Assembly: GCA_002320605.1 (NCBI GenBank)
Contig: DCKG01000039.1
Span: 8,195-72,194, forward strand
DNA length: 64,000 nt
Reading direction: 5' to 3'
From: Bacteroidales bacterium UBA1680
GTDB taxonomy: Bacteria > Bacteroidota > Bacteroidia > Bacteroidales > UBA932
Shown here: in pieces, positions 8,268 to 17,173 of the stretch
Layout of the letters: every line of letters begins with the position of its first letter
Position numbering within the stretch: position 1 is the stretch's first letter
Notes under the pieces: generated by a model
Database searches by the model: none
What the model was told of the DNA's origin: nothing
Seen by the model: only the letters and a program-made list of their open reading frames with translations
Translations under genes and position numbers: made by a program

Positions 8268-8761
8268 TAGTTATTGAATATCATCTGTTTAATATAAGGG
8301 AACACAGCGTCTGAAATGGATTTCATCGGCCCGTAGAACGCAGATACAGAGAGAGTTTCCGGCTTTACGAGATCGAACTTCGAGTTGATTGCATCGAAGA
8401 GCAGGATCGCCAGCCCGACCACCAGGAACACTTTCACGAAAGCAAAGACTACGCCAAGCAGTTTGTCTGCCCACCCGAGAAGAACTAACTTCACCACTCC
8501 GGATAGCACTTTTCCTAAGAGTTCCAGCAGGAGGACCACCACTATGAATATGACGACGAAGGCAATCACCTGAAGAACCGTCCCGGACGCATCCATGTAG
8601 GGGCGGAGCCAGCCTGCAACGAGCGAGGAAAACTTGAAAGACATCCATGCCCCAAGCAACACGGCGATTATTGAGACGGCCTGCCAGATGAATCCTTTCC
8701 GGATGCCGTAGAACAGTGCCGGAATGAAGCAAGCCAATATTATTATGTCTATTACGTTCAT
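8267..8761 (-). CDS. cvpA: CvpA family inner-membrane protein
   Basis: A 164-residue protein with four predicted membrane helices and the family's opening NVIDIIILACFIPALFYGIRKG, in which a Gly-x-x-x-Gly is conserved. CvpA proteins are linked to colicin V production and envelope stress in other bacteria, but their biochemical role is unsettled. First gene of the minus-strand operon. Its promoter overlaps the start of the divergent ileS gene. Confidence 0.85.
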   Translation of the reverse strand: MNVIDIIILACFIPALFYGIRKGFIWQAVSIIAVLLGAWMSFKFSSLVAGWLRPYMDASGTVLQVIAFVVIFIVVVLLLELLGKVLSGVVKLVLLGWADKLLGVVFAFVKVFLVVGLAILLFDAINSKFDLVKPETLSVSAFYGPMKSISDAVFPYIKQMIFNN

Positions 8762-8767
8762 CCTCTA

Positions 8768-8798
8768 TTGTTAGAAAATGGGGAATTGCCTATCTTTG
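8768..8798 (+). promoter_or_regulatory. Promoter of ileS
   Basis: TTG (8768-8770), 20 bases, then TATCTTTG (8791-8798). Predicted start is near 8805. The leader carries a perfect 6 bp hairpin, AGTCTC-GAA-GAGACT (8816-8830). The predicted cvpA transcript, starting near 8835 on the other strand, would be complementary to this leader over about 30 nt. Confidence 0.7.
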
Positions 8799-8840
8799 CA
8801 AACTAAAATTCTGGGAGTCTCGAAGAGACTTTACAGATTA

Positions 8841-8871
8841 CAAAATTAGAAATTTAATCATGACATTCAAA
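8841..8871 (-). promoter_or_regulatory. Promoter of cvpA operon
   Basis: On the minus strand TTTG (8868-8871), 19 bases, then TAATTTTG (8841-8848). The -33 element lies inside the first codons of ileS. Predicted start near 8835, downstream (relative to ileS) of the ileS start site, so the two leaders overlap head-on. Confidence 0.65.
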
Positions 8872-11800
8872 GAGTACAAAGGCCTTGATTTGGTCGCGGC
8901 AGGAAATGAAATTCTGGAACGTTGGAAGAACAATCACGCATTTGAGAAATCTCTCGAGCTGAGGGATGGGGCGCCAGAGTTCATTTTCTTCGAGGGGCCG
9001 CCTTCCGCCAATGGAAAGCCGGGCATTCACCATGTGATGGCCCGTTCCATAAAGGATGCGATTTGTCGGTACAAGACACAGACCGGCTTCAAGGTTAATC
9101 GCCGCGCTGGGTGGGACACTCATGGCTTGCCGGTGGAAATCGGCGTCGAGAAGAAGCTCGGAATACATAAGGACGACATCGGAACCAAGATTTCCGTCGA
9201 GGACTATAACCGCACCTGCCGCGAAGAGGTGATGAAATACACCGCCGAATGGGAGAACATGACCGAGCGAGTGGGCTACTGGGTTGACATGAGCGACCCT
9301 TACATCACCTACGACAATCGTTACATCGAGACCCTGTGGCATCTTCTGAAAGATATTTATAAAAAAGGATTGCTCTACAAAGGCTACTCCATCCAACCGT
9401 ACTCTCCATCCGATGGCACCGGACTTAGTTCACATGAGCTGAATCAGCCTGGTTGCTACAAGGAAGTGAGCGACACTACGGCGACAGTGCAATTCGAAGT
9501 CATAATGGATAAAAAGAGTCAGATGCTCTACGAGGGTAAGAGTCTGCCTGTCTATTTCATAGCATGGACTACTACGCCTTGGACTCTTCCTTCCAACACC
9601 TCTCTGTGCGTCGGTCCGAAAATCGACTATGTGAGAGTTCATTCATTCAATCCTTACACTGGAAGCGAGGCGGTCTATGTCGTGGCTAAAGCCTTGGTGA
9701 GCGCTTGGTTCAATGAAAAAGCTTCTGGAATTCCTTTCAATGAATATAAGAAAGGCGACAAGCTGGTGCCATACGAGGTGCTGGATGGCACTTTCAAAGG
9801 GATTGACTTAGTTGGAATACATTACAAGCAGCTGATTCCTTGGTTCAAGCCGGTCCAGGAGGGCGAGGCATTCAGGGTGATCTCCGGCGATTACGTGACA
9901 ACGGAAGATGGAACAGGAATAGTCCACATTGCCAATACTTTCGGAGCCGACGATAAGAGGGTGGCTGAGAATTTCGGCGTGCCGCCGATCATGGTCATCG
10001 ACAAAGACGGTAAGATGCAGGCTCAGGTGGATCACGATGGCAGATTCTACCCATTGGAAGACCTTGATCCTGAATATGTAAAAGAATATGTCGATCCGTC
10101 CTACAAGGAATTTGCCGGGCGCTATGTGAAGAATGCCTTCGATGACAGTCTTCCTGCAAATGCGCCAACGCTTGATTTCGATCTCTGCATGATGATGAAG
10201 CAGGACGGCAGGCTGTTCAAAATGATGAAGCACGTGCATAGTTATCCTCATTCCTGGAGGACTGACAAGCCTGTGCTGTACTATCCTCTAGACGCATGGT
10301 TCATAAAGACTTCTGCCGTGAAGGATCAGATGGTGGCCCTGAACAAGACCATCGTCTGGAAGCCGGAATCCACAGGGACTGGGCGCTTCGGGCAGTGGCT
10401 TGAGAATATTCAGGACTGGAACCTGTCCAGGAGCCGTTTCTGGGGCACTCCGCTCCCGATCTGGCGTACCGATGACGCGAAGGAGGAAATCTGCATAGGC
10501 TCGCTGAAGGAATTATATTCAGAAATCGAGAAAAGCGTGGCAGCTGGCTTCATGAAGTCTAATCCACTCAAAGACAAAGGATTCGATCCTGAAGACATGA
10601 GCAAGGCGAACTATGACAAGATCGACCTGCACCGTCCTTACGTCGACAACATATTCCTGGTAAGCCCTTCTGGCAAGAAGATGACTCGCGAGAGCGACCT
10701 TATTGATGTCTGGTTCGATTCTGGCGCAATGCCTTACGCTCAGGAAGGACTTCGCAATCTTGGCACGAAGCAATTCGGTGCTACGGCGGATTTCATCGCC
10801 GAGGGCGTCGATCAGACCAGGGGCTGGTTCTATACGCTGCACGCCATACACACTATGGTGAGCGGCACGCCGGCGTTCAAGCACGTTATCTCCAACGGCT
10901 TGGTTCTGGACAAGAACGGCAACAAGATGAGCAAGAGGTTAGGCAATGCCGTGGATCCTTTTGAAGAGCTGGATAAATTCGGGGCTGATGCGCTCAGGTG
11001 GTACATGCTCACTAACGCCCAGCCTTGGGACAACCTGAAATTCGATGAGGAAGGCGTGGACGAGGTGCGCAGGAAGTTTTTCGGGACGCTCTATAACACA
11101 TATTCATTCTTTGCCCTCTATGCCAACATCGACAATTTCGATCCATCGGCGGCGAAGGTTCCTTATTCGAAGCGGCCAGAGATTGACCGCTGGATAATAT
11201 CCCTGCTGAACTCGCTGATTTCCAAGGTGAGGGCAGCGTATGAGGATTACGATGTGACGACGGCAGGCCGGCTCATTCAGGATTTTGTTTGCGACGATGT
11301 CAGCAACTGGTACGTGCGCCTGAACAGAAAACGTTTCTGGGGAGGGAAGATGGACGAGGACAAACTTGCGGCTTACCAGACTCTCCATGAGGTGCTTACG
11401 GACGTGGCGGTGCTTTCCGCCCCAATAGCTCCGTTCTATATGGACAGGCTTTATCTGGACCTCGTGCCAGGGGGAGAGGATTCCGTGCATTATGTAATGA
11501 TGCCTGACGCAGACGCATTGGTCATCGATTCGGATTTGGAGGAGAGGATGAATCTGGCTCAAAAGGCAACCTCTATGATCTTGGCTCTCCGCAGGAAGGT
11601 GTCCATAAAGGTTCGCCAGCCGCTGCAGAAAATCATGATTCCAGTTATCTCGGACAAGGTGCGCAAGCAGTTGGAAGCCGTGGAGAAGCTGATTCTTGGC
11701 GAGGTTAACGTGAAGGAAGTTGAATATATTTCCGACACGACAGGAATAATCACGAAGAAAATCAAGCCGAACTTCAAAACGCTCGGCAAGGCTTACGGCA

Positions 11801-12306
11801 GGCAGATGAAAGAAATAGCCCAGGCGTTCGGGAATATGGACCAGGCGACTATCGGGGCGATTCAGGGCGCGGAGGCTGCCGGTGAGACATATTCGTTGAG
11901 TCTTCCTTCGGGCGAAGTAGTGCTGAACCCGGGCGATTATGAAATTTCTTCCGAGGATATGCCAGGCTGGCTGGTGGCTAGCGACGGCCCTCTGACTGTC
12001 GCCTTGGACGTGCAGATCAGCGAAGCTCTCAGGAAGGAGGGGATAGCGCGCGAGCTGGTGAACAGGATTCAGAACCTGAGAAAGGACAGCGGCTTCGAAG
12101 TGACTGACAGGATTAATGCAATAATCTATGCTTCAGGCGATTATGATGACGTTAAGGCTGCTGTGGACGAAAATATTGATATGATCGGAGCCCAAACGTT
12201 AGCAGTTTCGACAATTGTATGTAAATTTGCAGACGCAGTTCCGGATGCAGCCGTCATCGACTGGGATGGATCTGAAATGAAGATGAAGCTTCAAAAGGTA
12301 AACTAA
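8860..12306 (+). CDS. ileS: Isoleucyl-tRNA synthetase
   Basis: Charges tRNA-Ile and edits valine. The 1148-residue protein opens with the class I signature region EGPPSANGKPGIHHVM near residue 50-60, where the HIGH equivalent is GIHH, followed by the CP1 editing domain and KMSKR near residue 690. The length and the PSANGKPGIHH form resemble the longer, eukaryote-like IleRS type seen in Bacteroidetes rather than the 940-residue E. coli type; that assignment is inference. It heads the ileS-dksA-lspA cluster. Confidence 0.97.
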   Translation: MTFKEYKGLDLVAAGNEILERWKNNHAFEKSLELRDGAPEFIFFEGPPSANGKPGIHHVMARSIKDAICRYKTQTGFKVNRRAGWDTHGLPVEIGVEKKLGIHKDDIGTKISVEDYNRTCREEVMKYTAEWENMTERVGYWVDMSDPYITYDNRYIETLWHLLKDIYKKGLLYKGYSIQPYSPSDGTGLSSHELNQPGCYKEVSDTTATVQFEVIMDKKSQMLYEGKSLPVYFIAWTTTPWTLPSNTSLCVGPKIDYVRVHSFNPYTGSEAVYVVAKALVSAWFNEKASGIPFNEYKKGDKLVPYEVLDGTFKGIDLVGIHYKQLIPWFKPVQEGEAFRVISGDYVTTEDGTGIVHIANTFGADDKRVAENFGVPPIMVIDKDGKMQAQVDHDGRFYPLEDLDPEYVKEYVDPSYKEFAGRYVKNAFDDSLPANAPTLDFDLCMMMKQDGRLFKMMKHVHSYPHSWRTDKPVLYYPLDAWFIKTSAVKDQMVALNKTIVWKPESTGTGRFGQWLENIQDWNLSRSRFWGTPLPIWRTDDAKEEICIGSLKELYSEIEKSVAAGFMKSNPLKDKGFDPEDMSKANYDKIDLHRPYVDNIFLVSPSGKKMTRESDLIDVWFDSGAMPYAQEGLRNLGTKQFGATADFIAEGVDQTRGWFYTLHAIHTMVSGTPAFKHVISNGLVLDKNGNKMSKRLGNAVDPFEELDKFGADALRWYMLTNAQPWDNLKFDEEGVDEVRRKFFGTLYNTYSFFALYANIDNFDPSAAKVPYSKRPEIDRWIISLLNSLISKVRAAYEDYDVTTAGRLIQDFVCDDVSNWYVRLNRKRFWGGKMDEDKLAAYQTLHEVLTDVAVLSAPIAPFYMDRLYLDLVPGGEDSVHYVMMPDADALVIDSDLEERMNLAQKATSMILALRRKVSIKVRQPLQKIMIPVISDKVRKQLEAVEKLILGEVNVKEVEYISDTTGIITKKIKPNFKTLGKAYGRQMKEIAQAFGNMDQATIGAIQGAEAAGETYSLSLPSGEVVLNPGDYEISSEDMPGWLVASDGPLTVALDVQISEALRKEGIARELVNRIQNLRKDSGFEVTDRINAIIYASGDYDDVKAAVDENIDMIGAQTLAVSTIVCKFADAVPDAAVIDWDGSEMKMKLQKVN

Positions 12307-12317
12307 ACTATATTGCT

Positions 12318-12746
12318 ATGGCTAAAGAAGATACAAGCAAGGTCGTTCCCGCAGAAGAGAGAACGCGCTACAGCGATGAAGAGCTTGAGGAATTCAGGCA
12401 AATCATCAATGACATGCTTGCCAAGGCGAGGAAGGAATATGACACTCTCCGCCAAGTGATAATGCACAATGGCAGCAATGACATCGAAGACACAACTCCG
12501 TCATTCAAGACAGTCGAGGATGATGGCGCTTATCAGCTTAGCAAGGAAGAAGCAAGCCAGCTGGCTCAGAGACAATACAAATTCATCCAGAATTTGGAGG
12601 CTGCCTTGGTGAGAATAGAGAATAAGACTTACGGAATATGCCGTGTCACGGGGAAACTCATCCCGAAGGAGAGGCTTCGCCTGGTTCCTCACGCTACTCT
12701 TACCGTTGAGGCTAAAGAAATGCTTGCTAAGAAAGGTCAGAATTAG
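12318..12746 (+). CDS. DksA/TraR-family protein with degenerate zinc finger
   Basis: A 142-residue protein with an N-terminal acidic coiled coil (DEELEEFRQIINDMLAKARKEYDTL) and the C-terminal DksA-like block ENKTYGICRVTGKLIPKERLRLVPHATL. Classical DksA has four zinc-binding cysteines; here only one Cys remains in that block, so zinc binding is unlikely while the globular fold may persist. DksA proteins bind the RNA polymerase secondary channel and act with ppGpp. The ileS-dksA-lspA order is common in Bacteroidetes. The stop overlaps the lspA GTG start. Confidence 0.85.
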   Translation: MAKEDTSKVVPAEERTRYSDEELEEFRQIINDMLAKARKEYDTLRQVIMHNGSNDIEDTTPSFKTVEDDGAYQLSKEEASQLAQRQYKFIQNLEAALVRIENKTYGICRVTGKLIPKERLRLVPHATLTVEAKEMLAKKGQN

Positions 12747-13372
12747 TGAAGGTCTCCGAGGGCAAAAAGCTCATCCTGCTAGGGATGATTCTAGTCATTT
12801 TTGATCAGGTCGTCAAGATTCTGGTCAAGACGAATATGGAAATTGGCGACCACTTCAACGTGATTGGCAATTGGTTCCAGATTTATTTCATAGAAAACGA
12901 GGGCATGGCCTTCGGAATGAAGTTCGGGGGGACTGTGGGGAAATTCCTGCTGTCCCTTTTCCGCATAGGGCTGTTCGCCCTGCTGTGGTGGTGGATAGCC
13001 ACCCTGGCCAAGAAAAGGTTTGATTCTGAAGGGAAGGTCGTCCTGAAGGAGGATGGCCGCCAGAAAGTGCCAGAGGGAGTGCTGGTCGGTCTTACTCTCA
13101 TCACGGCAGGTGCCTTTGGGAATATAATAGATTGCCTTTTCTACGGCATCATATTCAATTACGCTCCTTTCATGTTCGGCAGGGTCGTGGACATGCTGTA
13201 TTTCCCTCTCATAGACACGTTTTGGCCGCAGTGGATGCCATTCGTAGGTGGCGAGCGGCTCCTTTTCTTCGCCCCGGTTTTCAACATCGCCGACAGTTGC
13301 GTCACCATCGGGGCATTGTATCTCATATTCTTCCAATACAGATTCTTCCTCAGCGAGGATAAGAAGCAATAA
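12746..13372 (+). CDS. lspA: Lipoprotein signal peptidase II
   Basis: Membrane aspartyl protease that cleaves prolipoprotein signal peptides, needed for the many lipoproteins in this genome. The 208-residue protein has an IFDQVVK motif in the first helix and catalytic aspartates in NIIDCLFYG (D129) and NIADSCVTIG (D183). Those two are about 54 residues apart, against 18 in E. coli, because of an inserted hydrophobic loop; such insertions occur in Bacteroidetes LspA. The GTG start overlaps the previous stop (TAGTG). Confidence 0.94.
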   Translation: MKVSEGKKLILLGMILVIFDQVVKILVKTNMEIGDHFNVIGNWFQIYFIENEGMAFGMKFGGTVGKFLLSLFRIGLFALLWWWIATLAKKRFDSEGKVVLKEDGRQKVPEGVLVGLTLITAGAFGNIIDCLFYGIIFNYAPFMFGRVVDMLYFPLIDTFWPQWMPFVGGERLLFFAPVFNIADSCVTIGALYLIFFQYRFFLSEDKKQ

Positions 13373-13846
13373 AGGAAAAGACCTGCTTCCGCTATCGTCC
13401 ATCCTTCCGGTTTCCTTATGTCGTACCGCCCTCCCTTTTGCTGTGGCGACTCTTTCGTCGCAACCTAACCGTCTTCTTTCAATGTCGTATATTCCTTGGC
13501 AAAGAGATATAAATATCGCTGAATTGTTTTAATGATGGTTGTAATTTGTAACCATATTGCCTAGCGACACTGAATTAAAGATCATTTTGAGTGATGTTTT
13601 ATTCTCTATTTGATGGATATTCTGATTCTGTTAAATATTTAATAATGTTTATTATTCGGCGAACATGCTGTGTTGCAGTGATAAAAAGGTATTGAAGGCT
13701 GCTAGGAAGGTATTATTGGTTTCTATCCGAAATGAATATTTTTTGCGTTATTAAAATTTTTTACTAATATTGACACTGGTTTTTGGGGATTAATGAGTTT
13801 TCTAATTACTCCTCTTTGATTTTTTAATCAACAGAATTGTTTTTCT
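13373..13846 (+). other. Intergenic region before the SusC operon
   Basis: 474 bases with no convincing gene. The first 120 bases look like degenerate coding or spacer sequence. From 13500 on it is AT-rich, with a near-consensus -7 box (TA, six T, G) around 13737-13745 that is one base too long. The SusC promoter is presumably here, but I cannot place it firmly. Confidence 0.5.
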
Positions 13847-16800
13847 ATGAGGAAAAAATTTTTTGTAATGCTTGCATGTCTGTTCCTAGTTACGGGAATT
13901 GCCATTGCACAAGGAAGAGTTTCCGGAATTGTCGTTTCGGCTGCGGACGGAGAACCGCTGATTGGTGCAGCGGTCATGGTGCAGGGAAATACCAGCAAAT
14001 TTGCAATTACGGACAACGATGGTCACTTCTCGCTTGATGTCCGACCTGGCACAAAGCTGGAAGTTAGTTTCATTGGAATGCGGCCAACGGTCGTGGACGC
14101 TGCCGCTAACATGAGAATCGTCTTGGAAATAGATAATTCTCTCGAAGAGGCCGTTGTGACGGGCATGACGACTCAGGATAAACGGCTTTTCTCCGGTGCG
14201 GCGACCAAGGTCAGTGCTGATGATGCCAAAATCAATGGCATGGCGGATATAAGCCGTTCCCTTGAGGGGCGGGCGGCTGGCGTTAGCGTCCAGAACGTCA
14301 CCGGCACATTCGGAACAGCGCCTAAGATCAGGGTGCGCGGCGCCACTTCAATTTATGGTAGCTCGAAGCCTCTATGGGTGGTTGATGGAGTGATCATGGA
14401 AGATGTCACGGAAGTCAGTTCGGATCAGCTATCGTCCGGAGATGCGGAAACGCTCATTTCTTCTGCAATCGCTGGTTTGAATTCGGATGACATCGAAAGC
14501 TTCCAGATTTTGAAGGACGGCTCTGCGACCTCTATATATGGAGCGCGCGCCATGGCGGGAGTCATCGTCGTGACTACCAAGAAAGGAAAGCAAGGGCAGT
14601 CTCATTTGAGCTATACCGGTGAATTTACCATGCGCCTGAAGCCATCTTACAGGAATTTCAACATCATGAATTCCCAGGATCAGATGTCTGTATACCAGGA
14701 ACTTCAGCAGAAAGGCTATCTTAATTATGCCAGCACTTCAACGGCTAGCAATGGAGGCATATATAAGAAAATGTACGACCTCATCAGCACTTACAATGCC
14801 ACGACCGGTCAGTTCGGCCTGGCTAATACTGCTGAAGCAAGGGCCGCTTACCTTCGTGAGGCCGAATACAGAAACACCGATTGGTTCGACGGACTGTTTT
14901 CGAATGATGTCATGCAGAACCACTCAGTGTCAATTTCCACTGGTACCGAAAAGGCTCAGACCTATGCGTCCGTCAGTGCGATGTACGATCCAGGTTGGAC
15001 GAGGCAGAGCAAGGTGAATCGTTACACCATCAATCTGAACACTTCTTACAAGTTGAAGAAATGGCTTACCGCAAATATCATAGGCAATGCTTCTTTCCGT
15101 AAGCAGAGGGCTCCTGGAACGATTGGACAAGAGCTAGACCCTGTCTCCGGAGAAGTTAAGCGCGATTTCGACATCAACCCTTACTCGTACGCTCTGAACA
15201 CTTCGCGAGCTCTCGATCCTGACGAATTCTACACAAGGAATTATGCCGATTTCAACATCTACCATGAACTTGAAAACAACTACATGGATCTTAAAGTGAA
15301 TGATTTTCGCGTTCAGGGGAGCCTTGAATTCAAGCCATGGAAGCAAATGACCATCACTGCTCTGGCAGCCGTAAAGTCAGCGTCGACTTCTCAGGAGCAT
15401 TTCATCCTTGACGATTCCAATCAGGCTTTGGCATACAAGGCGATGGAAACGTCCACGATTCGAAAGAACAATCCTTTCCTCTACACTGACCCGGATAACA
15501 TCTACGCCCTTCCTATCTCTGTTCTACCTGATGGCGGTATTTACGAGAGGAGGAACAATGACATGTTCGGTTGGGACACCCGTTTTTCGATGGCGTACAA
15601 CAACATCTTCAATACGAACCACATCGTGAATTTCTACGGTGGAATGGAAACGAACTTGGTAGATCGTCGCACGACATGGTTCCGCGGATGGGGCATGCAA
15701 TATTCTTTGGGCGAGATAGCGAACTACGCTTATCAAGTCTTCAAGAAAGGAGCTGAGGAGAACACCCAATATTATTCGCTTGGCAACACTCACACCAGAA
15801 GCGCTGCCTTCTTTGCGATAGGCACATATTCATATAAAGGCAGATACACCTTGACCGGAACATATCGTTACGAGGGTACTAACTACCTTGGCAAATCAAG
15901 GTCTGCCCGCTGGATGCCGACATGGAACGTTTCAGGAGCATGGAACGCCCACGAAGAGAAGTTCTTCAAGAGCCTGAATCCGGTTCTTACTCATGCGACG
16001 CTGCGAGTGTCATACTCTCTTACCGGCGACCGTCCGAGCATCTCGAATTCATATGCCATCTACAGCTCTTACAATCCTTGGAGACCTTTCACCGGGGTTA
16101 AGGAGTCTGGATTGAAGGTCAGCAACCTGGCCAACGAGGGACTCACTTACGAGAAGAAGCACGAGCTGAATGTCGGAGCTGACTTAGGATTCTTGGACAA
16201 TAGGATAAACCTTGTGGTGGATGCCTACAGGCGAAACAACTATGATCTAATCGGATTGACGAATACTCAGGGAGTTGGTGGAGAAATCAATAAATATGGT
16301 AATATCGCGACGATGAAATCCAATGGTGTCGAGATCAGCCTTCAGACTACCAATATCAAGACCAAGAATTTCACGTGGACCACTAACCTCATTTATTCTC
16401 ACACCCACAACGAAGTGACTAAGCTTGAGGCAGATAGCCGAGTGATAGACCTCGTATCTGGCAACGGTTTCGCCCTTAAGGGGTATCCGGTCAGGAGCCT
16501 CTTCTCCATTCCTTTCATGGGGCTTAATAACGAGGGGCTCCCGACTTTCCTCGATCAGGACGGAAACATCTCGGTTTCCGGTGTTTATTTCCAGGAGAGC
16601 GACAAGGACAAGCTGGGCTTCTTGAAGTATGAGGGAAGCATCGAGCCGACCGACGTGGGTTCCTTTGGCAACGTGTTCCGTTATAAAGGGTTGTCCCTCA
16701 ACGTATTCATAACTTATTCATTCGGCAATGTCGTACGTCTGGATCCGGTATTCTCCAATACCTACGATGACTTGGATTCCACGCCTAAAGAGTTCAACAA

Positions 16801-17161
16801 TCGCTGGATAGTTCCGGGGGACGAGAAATACACGGACATTCCTGTGATTGCCAGCAGACGGCAGAACCGAAACAACACTAATCTAAACATTGCTTACAAT
16901 TCCTACAACTATTCTACAGCTCGCATCGCCAAAGGCGACTTCATCCGCATGAAGGAAATTTCTATGGGCTATGATTTCCCGAAGTCCGTCGCAAATAAAA
17001 TAGGCGTCGGCTCATTATCGCTGAAACTCCAAGGAACGAACCTTTTCCTGCTGTATGCTGATAAAAAACTCAATGGCCAGGATCCTGAATTCGTAAACGC
17101 AGGTGGTGTTGCGGTTCCTGTTCCTAAGCAGTTCACGTTCACTTTGAAAATCGGCCTTTAA
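13847..17161 (+). CDS. SusC/RagA-type TonB-dependent outer-membrane receptor
   Basis: A 1104-residue outer-membrane channel driven by TonB. It has a signal peptide (MRKKFFVMLACLFLVTGIAIA), a carboxypeptidase-D-like regulatory domain at about 24-105, a plug domain with the SusC-type RVRGATSIYGSSKPLWVVDG and ILKDGSATSIYGARAMAGV motifs, then a long barrel ending FTFTLKIGL. There is no N-terminal signalling domain for an anti-sigma factor. It leads an operon with SusD and three lipoproteins. The substrate cannot be told, and no glycoside hydrolase is present. Confidence 0.95.
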   Translation: MRKKFFVMLACLFLVTGIAIAQGRVSGIVVSAADGEPLIGAAVMVQGNTSKFAITDNDGHFSLDVRPGTKLEVSFIGMRPTVVDAAANMRIVLEIDNSLEEAVVTGMTTQDKRLFSGAATKVSADDAKINGMADISRSLEGRAAGVSVQNVTGTFGTAPKIRVRGATSIYGSSKPLWVVDGVIMEDVTEVSSDQLSSGDAETLISSAIAGLNSDDIESFQILKDGSATSIYGARAMAGVIVVTTKKGKQGQSHLSYTGEFTMRLKPSYRNFNIMNSQDQMSVYQELQQKGYLNYASTSTASNGGIYKKMYDLISTYNATTGQFGLANTAEARAAYLREAEYRNTDWFDGLFSNDVMQNHSVSISTGTEKAQTYASVSAMYDPGWTRQSKVNRYTINLNTSYKLKKWLTANIIGNASFRKQRAPGTIGQELDPVSGEVKRDFDINPYSYALNTSRALDPDEFYTRNYADFNIYHELENNYMDLKVNDFRVQGSLEFKPWKQMTITALAAVKSASTSQEHFILDDSNQALAYKAMETSTIRKNNPFLYTDPDNIYALPISVLPDGGIYERRNNDMFGWDTRFSMAYNNIFNTNHIVNFYGGMETNLVDRRTTWFRGWGMQYSLGEIANYAYQVFKKGAEENTQYYSLGNTHTRSAAFFAIGTYSYKGRYTLTGTYRYEGTNYLGKSRSARWMPTWNVSGAWNAHEEKFFKSLNPVLTHATLRVSYSLTGDRPSISNSYAIYSSYNPWRPFTGVKESGLKVSNLANEGLTYEKKHELNVGADLGFLDNRINLVVDAYRRNNYDLIGLTNTQGVGGEINKYGNIATMKSNGVEISLQTTNIKTKNFTWTTNLIYSHTHNEVTKLEADSRVIDLVSGNGFALKGYPVRSLFSIPFMGLNNEGLPTFLDQDGNISVSGVYFQESDKDKLGFLKYEGSIEPTDVGSFGNVFRYKGLSLNVFITYSFGNVVRLDPVFSNTYDDLDSTPKEFNNRWIVPGDEKYTDIPVIASRRQNRNNTNLNIAYNSYNYSTARIAKGDFIRMKEISMGYDFPKSVANKIGVGSLSLKLQGTNLFLLYADKKLNGQDPEFVNAGGVAVPVPKQFTFTLKIGL

Positions 17162-17173
17162 TCTTAAAACTAT

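Noticed and set aside
8799..8859. T-box leader before ileS
   Set aside because: The leader is only about 55 nt, with one 6 bp hairpin and no T-box sequence.
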